From UBA6163 sp031411655 (GTDB lineage Bacteria; Planctomycetota; Planctomycetia; Pirellulales; Pirellulaceae), in assembly GCA_031411655.1 (NCBI GenBank), contig JANOBM010000090.1:42799-106798 (forward strand): a DNA stretch of 64,000 bases, given 5' to 3'. Both the position numbers and the translations under genes were made by a program. The notes under the pieces were generated by a model. The model saw nothing but the letters and a program-made list of their open reading frames with translations, made no database searches and was not told where the DNA came from. This document shows positions 51,489 to 59,293 of this stretch, piece by piece (position 1 is the first letter of the stretch; each line of letters opens with the position of its first letter).

Positions 51489-52544
51489 ATGCGTTTACGC
51501 CTGCGTAAGTTCGCGTTAATTGCCGGCGCAACCTTCGTTTTCGGTTACGGCTGTTCCAAAACATCCACCACTTCAACGCCCCCTCCCTCGACAACACCGC
51601 CGGTAGCCAACCCGCCTGCAGCGTCGATCCCTGCCTCCAAGGTGACCAGCGACATCGAAGTCGTTCATGAGAACATGGCTATTACCGCGGAGGATCTCGA
51701 ACGCTGGACAAGCAACCCGAGTTTGAAAAAGCTTCGAATTGCTGGCACCGACATGAGTGACGCGGCGTTAGCGGCCCTGGCGAAAGCCAACCAACTTGAA
51801 CAACTGGATGTGACGGACTGCAAAGCGATCACTGCGGATGGAATAAAGTCGATCAGTTCGATGCCGACGCTTCGCAATCTGCGACTCAGTGGCGGGCATG
51901 TTAATGATGACACCGTGGCACTTCTCGCCAAATTGGAAAACCTAGCTGCGCTGTCGCTCCAGCAGACGTCGGTTTCCGATCAAGGTATCGCTTCCATCGG
52001 CGGATTGGTGAAGTTAAAGGAGCTGAATCTGTTTGGGACTCCGGTATCGGATGCATCGCTCGCCACGCTCGCTGAGCTGCCCGTGTTGCAGAAGCTACGT
52101 CTTCGAGGGACGAAAGTGACCGGCAAAGACGCGGTGGCGTTTGAGTCGATGAAGACAGTGGTCGACCTCGACCTCAGTGAAACTGAGTTTGAAAGCCCTG
52201 GCCTGGCTTCCATCGCGAAAATGCCAAATTTGCGGCTGCTTAACCTATGGCTGACAAAGGTCGATGATTCCGGAATAGAGCACCTTCGCTCGTCGCTTGG
52301 CCTTAAACAGCTCAACCTTGACAACGTGCGCGGTGTGACGGACTCATCGCTTGATGTCATTGGGCAAATGTCCAATCTCGAGTTATTGCATCTCGGCGGG
52401 ACCTCGGTCACTGCTGCGGGCCTACCGAAGCTGTTTCCGCTCAAAAAAATGCAAACTCTCTTCATCACACGGCTCGGGCTTCAGCCGGACGACGTCAAAA
52501 TGGTTCGAGATGCGATGCCATGGATCACGAAACTCGAAAGCTGA
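51489..52544 (+). CDS. Leucine-rich-repeat lipoprotein
   Basis: 351 aa from the ATG at 51489, which gives a clean lipoprotein signal (MRLRLRKFALIAGATFVFGYGC, cut before Cys about 22); an ATG at 51468 is also in frame. A Thr/Pro-rich spacer (about 25-50) leads to about ten leucine-rich repeats of roughly 24 residues (LKKLRIAGTDMSDAALAAL, LENLAALSLQQTSVSDQGI, and so on), of the bacterial type with VSD/VTD turns. Such repeats bind proteins; the partner is unknown. The RecQ gene starts 24 bp after it, so they may be co-transcribed. Confidence 0.88.
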   Translation: MRLRLRKFALIAGATFVFGYGCSKTSTTSTPPPSTTPPVANPPAASIPASKVTSDIEVVHENMAITAEDLERWTSNPSLKKLRIAGTDMSDAALAALAKANQLEQLDVTDCKAITADGIKSISSMPTLRNLRLSGGHVNDDTVALLAKLENLAALSLQQTSVSDQGIASIGGLVKLKELNLFGTPVSDASLATLAELPVLQKLRLRGTKVTGKDAVAFESMKTVVDLDLSETEFESPGLASIAKMPNLRLLNLWLTKVDDSGIEHLRSSLGLKQLNLDNVRGVTDSSLDVIGQMSNLELLHLGGTSVTAAGLPKLFPLKKMQTLFITRLGLQPDDVKMVRDAMPWITKLES

Positions 52545-52568
52545 TCGATCGATACAAAGGATTGCCCC

Positions 52569-55500
52569 ATGAATGAAGCTCCGAACGAAGCTCCGATCGA
52601 TCCGGAATCGCTGCTACCGAGATTTGGTTTGCAATTTTTCCGCCCGGGCCAACGCGAAGTGATCGCTTCACTTGCTGCAGGGGAAGATGTCCTGTGTGTA
52701 ATGCCCACGGGTGGTGGTAAAAGCCTGTGCTACCAATTACCGGCTCTCGCACGCAAAGGGACGACGATTGTTGTCTCGCCCCTGATCGCATTGATGAAAG
52801 ATCAGGTCGATACACTGCAGCGCCGTGGAATCTCTGCGACGCTGATCAACAGCAGCTTGTCGCCGACCGAACAAGAGGAGGCGATGCAGAAGATGGCTGC
52901 GGGGGCCCTCGACTTAGTTTATGTCGCGCCGGAGCGTCTACGGAACACTCGTTTCCTTGATGCGGTGGCGCAGGCTGGCGTGACCCTTTTGGCGATCGAT
53001 GAGGCCCACTGCGCCAGTGAATGGGGCCATGACTTTAGGCCCGATTACGCGAGGCTTGGCCACTTCCGTAATCGCTACCTGGGCGGCGTCCAGACCATCG
53101 CACTCACGGCGACTGCGACACCTCACGTTCGTCAAGACATCAAGGCGATCTTGGAGATGAAGTCTCCTCGGGAGTTCGTAACAGGATTCGCGAGAGACAA
53201 TTTGCGATTTTCTGTTGAGCATTTTAAAAGCGATCGCGAAAAGAACGAGGCGTTGATCAAGTTCCTTGCAAGCCAGTCGGGTACGGGGATCATTTATGCA
53301 TCAACACGAAAGCGTTGTGAAGAACTTGCGGAATGGCTACCGGAAAAGACTCGCAAGCGAATTGGGGTTTATCACGCGGGGCTTGAGGCGGGCCAACGTC
53401 GAGCCGTTCAAGATGAATTCATGTCCGGGAATTTATCCGCCATCGTCGCGACAAACGCATTTGGTATGGGCATCGACAAGTCTGATATCCGCTATGTCGT
53501 GCACTACAACATCCCTGGTAGCTTGGAAGCGTATTACCAGGAAGCCGGACGTGCCGGTCGCGATGGCAAGATGAGCGAATGTAGGCTGCTGTTTGCCTAT
53601 GCAGATCGTTATGTCCAAGAATTTTTCATCGAGAATCGCTATCCATCGCCGGAGGTGGTGCGCAAAGTGTACGAGTTCCTGCTTTCTCGCGATGAAGACC
53701 CGATTGAATTGACCCTCGAGCAGGTTCGCGCGGAGATCAAAATCAAGGAAACGGCTGAGTCTGTAGGGACGGCCGAGGCTCTACTCGCCAAAGCGGGTGT
53801 GCTCAAGCGGTTGGACAATAGCGTTAACACGGCGGTAATTCGTATCGACAGCGACTTGCCGACGCTTGTCGATTTGCTGCCGCGAGAAGCAAAAATTCGT
53901 CGTAAGGTTCTTCGCGCCGCCGAGAAGCTTGTCGGCAATCATCGGGGAGAAGATGTCTATGTACGACCGCAACGTCTCGCCGATGTGGCTGGCGTGGATC
54001 GTGAACAATTGGTGCGAACGCTGCGCGAATTGGTGCGCCTCAAGCAGTTCGACTACGTTCCACCGTTCCGTGGTCGTGCTGTTCATATCACTCAACGAGG
54101 TATACCGTTCGATGACCTCAAGATCGATTTCGAAGAGTTAGCGCGTCGAAAAGACGCTGAATTCGACAAACTAGAGGCGGTCATCGAGTTTGCTCGGACG
54201 TCAAAGTGTCGCCAACGTGCGGTGCTGGATTATTTCGGCGATCCGAATGTAAGCGATTGCATGCGATGCGATCGTTGCGATCCCGCTGGTGAGTCCATGG
54301 GAATCGGAAGTGATTCCATTTCGGACGGCACCACAGGATCGGCCATGGGGGCGCTCGTTCGCCCTGCATCCAAGATCACCGCGGCACCAGTGGTCGACTA
54401 TGACGTCGAGGCGTTCTCTCGTGGCATACGGATTGTTCTCAGCGGAATCGCCCGCATGCACGGGCGATTTGGCAAGGCGATGATCGCTCAAATGCTAGGT
54501 GGCTCGAACAACAAGAAAATCCAACAGTGGAAACTCAATCGCCTTAGCACCTACGGAATGCTCAGTGGGCTCAAGCAGCCACAACTGAGCGATCTGATTG
54601 ATGCGATGATTGAGTCTGGCTTGGCGTCGCAAACCGAGGTCGATGATCGTCGCCCCACGGTCAAGCTAACTCCCGAAGGTGATGCCGTGATGCGGGCAAC
54701 GCAGCCGATTCCCGTCACGCTGCGGATCGATTACCCGCTCGCTAAACGATTGGCGTTTCTTAGTGCGTCGATCGAGCGTGGCGATGTGTCCGCAGAGGCG
54801 CCAGTGAGCGACAGTGCGCGGATGCCTGCGGTAATCGCTACGCCGACGAACGATGTCGCACGGTCGTTGACCGCACAGGATCCGGCTGAGTCGAAAGCCC
54901 AAAGCGGCGATCTTCAATCCTCAAAGGAGGCGGTCAGTAAGCCAGGATCGACAGATTCGGAACTTGTTGATCGGCTCAAACGCTGGCGCGGTAAGACGAG
55001 TGCAGCGCTTGCTATTCCTGCCTACCGTGTTTTGTCCAATGCGACGATCGATCGCATTGCGGCGGAACGTCCGCAATCGATCGAACAGTTGCAAGCCATT
55101 CAAGGCGTGGGACCGGCGACGATCGAGCAATTCGGATATGACGTAATGAATATGATTTTGCGTAGCTCGCAGGAGGAAATTCCGTCCGCCGATCTGACGC
55201 CTTCGGTGGGCCTTGTTGCTCGTTCGTCGTCCGCTCGCGATCGCGCGGACGTGGAAGCGACACCGCGAAAACAAGCGAAGCTGTCGCCTCCGGCGCCATC
55301 GCAAGCCGCTCCATCGCTGGTGGGTGATTCTTTGTCACAGGTGTCCAAGTCGCCCCCACCATCGCCGTCCCAGCCTGTGGCTGTGAAAGCCCCGTCAGAT
55401 TCGTCGCTCGCCGGTTCGTCACTTGCCAACTCGGCGGTCCATGCGGTGGCGTCCGCGATCTCGACGGGTGATCCGACGGATGCCTATTGGACGTGGCGAT

Positions 55501-55679
55501 TGTTTCGAGACGGCTATACCTGGGACCAGGTCTGCCAAGTTCGCTGTCGGGATTCAAAGTCAGTCGCCCAAGACCTGATTTTGGCTGCCAAAACAGGTCA
55601 CACGGTACAGGCTGGATGGTTGAACGAGCATTCCGAGGGCATAGCCGTGTTGCTTTCGATGAGTGATTCCGCGGGATAA
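52569..55679 (+). CDS. recQ: RecQ-family ATP-dependent DNA helicase with extended C-terminus
   Basis: 1036 aa against about 610 in E. coli RecQ. The helicase core (about 10-345) has PTGGGKSLCYQLPA (Walker A), DEAHCASEWGHDFRP, ALTATAT and QEAGRAGRDG. Between the core and the zinc site lies an extra winged-helix-like segment of about 170 residues. The zinc-binding CRQRAVLDYFGD...CMRCDRC is at about 548-576. An RQC-like part is followed by an HRDC domain (about 795-865), a Pro/Ser-rich disordered stretch, and a final helical motif (WTWRLFRDGYTWDQVCQV) similar to the helix-turn-helix end of some RecQs. It unwinds forks and recombination intermediates. Confidence 0.93.
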   Translation: MNEAPNEAPIDPESLLPRFGLQFFRPGQREVIASLAAGEDVLCVMPTGGGKSLCYQLPALARKGTTIVVSPLIALMKDQVDTLQRRGISATLINSSLSPTEQEEAMQKMAAGALDLVYVAPERLRNTRFLDAVAQAGVTLLAIDEAHCASEWGHDFRPDYARLGHFRNRYLGGVQTIALTATATPHVRQDIKAILEMKSPREFVTGFARDNLRFSVEHFKSDREKNEALIKFLASQSGTGIIYASTRKRCEELAEWLPEKTRKRIGVYHAGLEAGQRRAVQDEFMSGNLSAIVATNAFGMGIDKSDIRYVVHYNIPGSLEAYYQEAGRAGRDGKMSECRLLFAYADRYVQEFFIENRYPSPEVVRKVYEFLLSRDEDPIELTLEQVRAEIKIKETAESVGTAEALLAKAGVLKRLDNSVNTAVIRIDSDLPTLVDLLPREAKIRRKVLRAAEKLVGNHRGEDVYVRPQRLADVAGVDREQLVRTLRELVRLKQFDYVPPFRGRAVHITQRGIPFDDLKIDFEELARRKDAEFDKLEAVIEFARTSKCRQRAVLDYFGDPNVSDCMRCDRCDPAGESMGIGSDSISDGTTGSAMGALVRPASKITAAPVVDYDVEAFSRGIRIVLSGIARMHGRFGKAMIAQMLGGSNNKKIQQWKLNRLSTYGMLSGLKQPQLSDLIDAMIESGLASQTEVDDRRPTVKLTPEGDAVMRATQPIPVTLRIDYPLAKRLAFLSASIERGDVSAEAPVSDSARMPAVIATPTNDVARSLTAQDPAESKAQSGDLQSSKEAVSKPGSTDSELVDRLKRWRGKTSAALAIPAYRVLSNATIDRIAAERPQSIEQLQAIQGVGPATIEQFGYDVMNMILRSSQEEIPSADLTPSVGLVARSSSARDRADVEATPRKQAKLSPPAPSQAAPSLVGDSLSQVSKSPPPSPSQPVAVKAPSDSSLAGSSLANSAVHAVASAISTGDPTDAYWTWRLFRDGYTWDQVCQVRCRDSKSVAQDLILAAKTGHTVQAGWLNEHSEGIAVLLSMSDSAG

Positions 55680-55977
55680 TGAAACCCTATTCGCCACGGG
55701 CGACGGTAGATGCGGCTGGTCGCATGTTTCCGGTTCGGCATGCGTTTTGGGGGCTGGATGATGAAACCGTCCTTGTTTTCCGTTGCTAGACTGATCGGTT
55801 AGGCAGCAGGATGCCAAGTCGCTACAATAGTGCCAAGAGAATCCACGGTGAGAGCCCGTTATCGGCGTTGGTTTGGCTCGGCGTTTGCGGTCCATTCGTC
55901 GGCTGTTGCTGGTTTTGGGATTCAAGGTTCGATCAAGTTCAAATTTAACTCGCCCGTTCGAGCAGGAAATAGTCGAG

Positions 55978-58017
55978 ATGGAGAAACGGACCGAAGACGG
56001 TTCGCCACAGCGTCGTGGTGGCAACACGTGGATGATTTTCCTCGTGCTATTGGTTGCGGTAGGTCTGATGTTTTTTGGCCGCGAGGAACCGCGGTCAGAG
56101 ATCAAGGCGAGCTTCTTTAGAGAACAATTGCTCAGCCGAAACGTCCAATCCATCACGATTGGTGACTCCCGCGTCGTCGGGACGTTCAAAACGACGGTGA
56201 CTGTTCCAAGCGAATCGAGCACGGATGCCGCGAAAAATGCTGCGCCAAAGCCGCTGCTGAAAACGTTCTATTTCGTGCGGCCGCTTGGCGATGCTTACTC
56301 AACCAATTTGGTCGAAGAGTTGGAGAGGATCAAACGGGACGATCCGCTGCAAACGTATACGTACGATTTTGCCCCGAAAGACAACACGGCTGAACTCCTC
56401 AATTGGCTGTTGATGATCGGTTTGCTGGTGGGATTACCGCTCTTTTTGTTCTTTACCCTTCGCCGAACCCGCAACGATATTATGGGTGGCGGCTTCCTGT
56501 CGGGGTTCAGCAAGAGTCCTGCCAAGCGTTATGAAGCGTCGGACCGAGCGATCACGTTCAACGACGTGGCGGGTTTGGATGGCGTCAAGGCGGACCTTCA
56601 GGAGATCGTTGATTACTTGAAGACCCCTGAAAAGTTCCAGAAGCTTGGCGGGCGCGTGCCCAAGGGCGTGCTGCTCAATGGTCCTCCTGGTACAGGTAAA
56701 ACGCTCCTGGCGCGAGCGGTTGCTGGCGAGGCGGGAGTGCCCTTCTTCTCAGTCAACGGTTCTGAATTCATTCAAATGTTCGTGGGTGTCGGTGCAAGTC
56801 GAGTTCGTGACTTGTTCCGTACTGCGAAGGAGAATAGCCCTTCGATCATCTTCATTGACGAGATCGACGCGGTCGGTAGGCAGCGTGGAGCTGGACTGGG
56901 CGGCGGCCACGACGAGCGCGAGCAAACGCTTAATCAGATTCTCGGTGAGATGGATGGCTTCAGTCCCAATCAAGCGGTAATTGTCGTTGCTGCGACCAAC
57001 AGGCCGGATGTTCTTGACCCCGCCTTGCTTCGTCCAGGACGATTTGACCGTCACATTACCGTCGGACGCCCCACGATGAAGGGACGCGAGGAAATCTTTC
57101 GCGTTCATGTTCGTGAGGTGCCGTTGGGTGATGATGTGGACCTGAAGCGCTTAGCGGCCGGAACCGTTGGATTGACCGGAGCTGACATTCGTAACATGGT
57201 CAATGAGGCAGCGCTTTGGGCGGCTCGCAATGACAAGAAAGTCGTCGAAATGGACGACTTTGATTATGCCCGCGATAAGATCCTCATGGGTGCGAAACGC
57301 GAGGAAGTGTTGCAGGAATCCGAGAAGGAAAAGACGGCTTATCACGAAGCCGGACATACCTTGACCGCGTGGCATCTCGATGGTGCGAATGTGGTTCACA
57401 AGGTAACCATCATTCCTCGCGGTCGTGCTTTGGGTGCGACACAGTATGTACCCAGCGAGGACCGCCTCAGCATTGCTCGGCGAGAGCTTGAGCATCAATT
57501 GGTTGTTTTGCTCGGAGGGCGGGCGGCGGAGAAGATTGTTTACAACGAAACCACGGTGGGTGCCGAAAATGATTTAGAGCGAGCTACCAGTATCGCTCGA
57601 CGCATGGTGACGCATTGGGGTATGAGTCCGAAAGTGGGGCCGGTCAGCTACAAAACCGGCGATGAGGATCCATTCCTAGGGCGAGAGTTGCATCAGCCTC
57701 GGCCTTTCAGTGAGCACACTCAAGAATTGATCGACGAGGAGGTGGCTCGCATTTTGTTGGAAGCCGATCAAAAGGCCGAGCAGTTATTGCGAGAACGCCG
57801 CACGGAGTTGGAAAAAATCACGCGTGGTTTGCTTGAAAAAGAAGAGCTAAATGAAGCGGAAATCGCTGAATTGATCGGCCCATCCACGCACACTCGGAAC
57901 TCGCAGCAAAAGAGCAACCGCGCGAAAGCAGAAGTGGTGATCGCGCCTGACACTTCTCCTGTGTCTCCGGAGCCGAGTACCGGCCCGGCCGTTCGACGGG
58001 ACACCCACCAAACTTAA
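55978..58017 (+). CDS. ftsH: ATP-dependent zinc metalloprotease FtsH
   Basis: 679 aa from the ATG at 55978 (AGGAAAT upstream); 35 extra residues upstream are unlikely. Membrane segments at about 15-35 and 140-160 flank a periplasmic domain. AAA+ follows: GPPGTGKT, SVNGSEF, IIFIDEIDAVGRQRG and RPGRFDRHI, with the pore motif near FIQMFVGVGA. The protease zinc site is YHEAGH, with the later Glu/Asp helix. The Ser/Pro-rich C-terminal tail is long. FtsH degrades membrane and regulatory proteins. The stop overlaps the start of rsgA (TAATG, one base). Confidence 0.95.
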   Translation: MEKRTEDGSPQRRGGNTWMIFLVLLVAVGLMFFGREEPRSEIKASFFREQLLSRNVQSITIGDSRVVGTFKTTVTVPSESSTDAAKNAAPKPLLKTFYFVRPLGDAYSTNLVEELERIKRDDPLQTYTYDFAPKDNTAELLNWLLMIGLLVGLPLFLFFTLRRTRNDIMGGGFLSGFSKSPAKRYEASDRAITFNDVAGLDGVKADLQEIVDYLKTPEKFQKLGGRVPKGVLLNGPPGTGKTLLARAVAGEAGVPFFSVNGSEFIQMFVGVGASRVRDLFRTAKENSPSIIFIDEIDAVGRQRGAGLGGGHDEREQTLNQILGEMDGFSPNQAVIVVAATNRPDVLDPALLRPGRFDRHITVGRPTMKGREEIFRVHVREVPLGDDVDLKRLAAGTVGLTGADIRNMVNEAALWAARNDKKVVEMDDFDYARDKILMGAKREEVLQESEKEKTAYHEAGHTLTAWHLDGANVVHKVTIIPRGRALGATQYVPSEDRLSIARRELEHQLVVLLGGRAAEKIVYNETTVGAENDLERATSIARRMVTHWGMSPKVGPVSYKTGDEDPFLGRELHQPRPFSEHTQELIDEEVARILLEADQKAEQLLRERRTELEKITRGLLEKEELNEAEIAELIGPSTHTRNSQQKSNRAKAEVVIAPDTSPVSPEPSTGPAVRRDTHQT

Positions 58018-59162
58018 TGGCTAAAAAGCGATCGAAATTTCGCACCGAGTTTCGCAAGAACCATCAAGGGCGAGTTCGTCGTGGCGATTTTACTCGCGAC
58101 TTCCATGGTGGGGATCAAGGCGAAAAACTCGCCGATATGGCTCATGACGAGCGTGTCAGTGGAAAGGGAGATTTGACCCGTAAACGGACCGTTATCGGGT
58201 CCGATGCGAGGCCAGAAGATGCGGCGGGACTCGGGGTTAAACTTTCGGACCACGAAAGCGTGCTTCGGTTTGGGCGGGTGCTGAGTGTGCATGGTCTACG
58301 CAGTCGTGTCCTGGGGGATGACGGCCAACTCTACTTATGCATCGTGCGTCAGCTTCTCAAGTCACTCAGCACCGATCAACGCAATGTCGTTGCGACGGGT
58401 GATCGGGTCGGATTCAGTGCAAACTCGAACGACTCCGGAATGATCGAACGCATCGAGCCACGGCACGGTGTGCTGAGCCGCACCAGCCGAGGGCGTCAGC
58501 ATGTCATTGTCACCAACGTTGACTATCTGCTGATCGTGACAAGCTGCGCGTTACCAGGAATCAAGCCCGCGTTAATCGATCGGTACTTGTTGACCGCCGA
58601 GCAATATGGGATCAAGCCGATCATTTGCCTCAATAAGATCGACCTCGTCGATCCCGCGCCCCTGCAACCAATGATCGGCGTCTACGCCCAACTCGGGTAT
58701 CGCGTCTTGATGACCAGCGCCGAAACGGGCGTGAACCTGGAGTACCTTCGCGCGGTTTTGACGGGCCGACAAACAGCGATCGCTGGCCAAAGTGGAGTCG
58801 GCAAAAGCAGTCTTCTCAATGCGATCGAGCCAAAACTTGGGTTGCGAATTGGCGATATCAGTCGCGAGAACGAGAAGGGAAAACACACCACCACTGCGGC
58901 TACGCTTATTCCCCTTTCGACGGGTGGTGCGGTGGTGGATACTCCCGGGATCCGCCAATTTCAACTTTGGGACATTTCTGCCGGAGAAGTCGCAGCGCTC
59001 ATGCCCGATCTAAGGCCCTATGTGAGCAAGTGCAGGTACCCAAACTGTTTGCATGTCACCGAAGCCGATTGTGCCGTCAAAGAAGCTGTCGCCGACGCGA
59101 GAATCGATGCCCGGCGGTATGATTCTTACTGCCATTTGATCGAGGAAGAGCTGCAGGGGTAA
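58017..59162 (+). CDS. rsgA: Small ribosomal subunit biogenesis GTPase RsgA
   Basis: 381 aa. A basic N-terminal extension (about 1-85, KKRSKFRTEFRKNHQGRVRR) precedes the OB-fold (about 85-155). The circularly permuted GTPase follows, with G4 NKIDLVD, G1 GQSGVGKSS, G2 GKHTTT and G3 DTPGIRQF in permuted order. It ends with the zinc-finger YVSKCRYPNCLHVTEADCAVK (C-x6-H-type set). RsgA promotes late 30S maturation and is inhibited by ppGpp in other bacteria. It is translationally coupled to ftsH. Confidence 0.95.
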   Translation: MAKKRSKFRTEFRKNHQGRVRRGDFTRDFHGGDQGEKLADMAHDERVSGKGDLTRKRTVIGSDARPEDAAGLGVKLSDHESVLRFGRVLSVHGLRSRVLGDDGQLYLCIVRQLLKSLSTDQRNVVATGDRVGFSANSNDSGMIERIEPRHGVLSRTSRGRQHVIVTNVDYLLIVTSCALPGIKPALIDRYLLTAEQYGIKPIICLNKIDLVDPAPLQPMIGVYAQLGYRVLMTSAETGVNLEYLRAVLTGRQTAIAGQSGVGKSSLLNAIEPKLGLRIGDISRENEKGKHTTTAATLIPLSTGGAVVDTPGIRQFQLWDISAGEVAALMPDLRPYVSKCRYPNCLHVTEADCAVKEAVADARIDARRYDSYCHLIEEELQG

Positions 59163-59293
59163 GCCATTTCGTTGACCTGCTCGCCCCTCACGACTATCGT
59201 TTAAAGCTGAAATGCTCGCCGACTCTCTACCTTTTCCTTCGATCTTCTTTTCGAAATCGGCCTTTGGGTTTCGAACCTATCGGTTCACAACGC

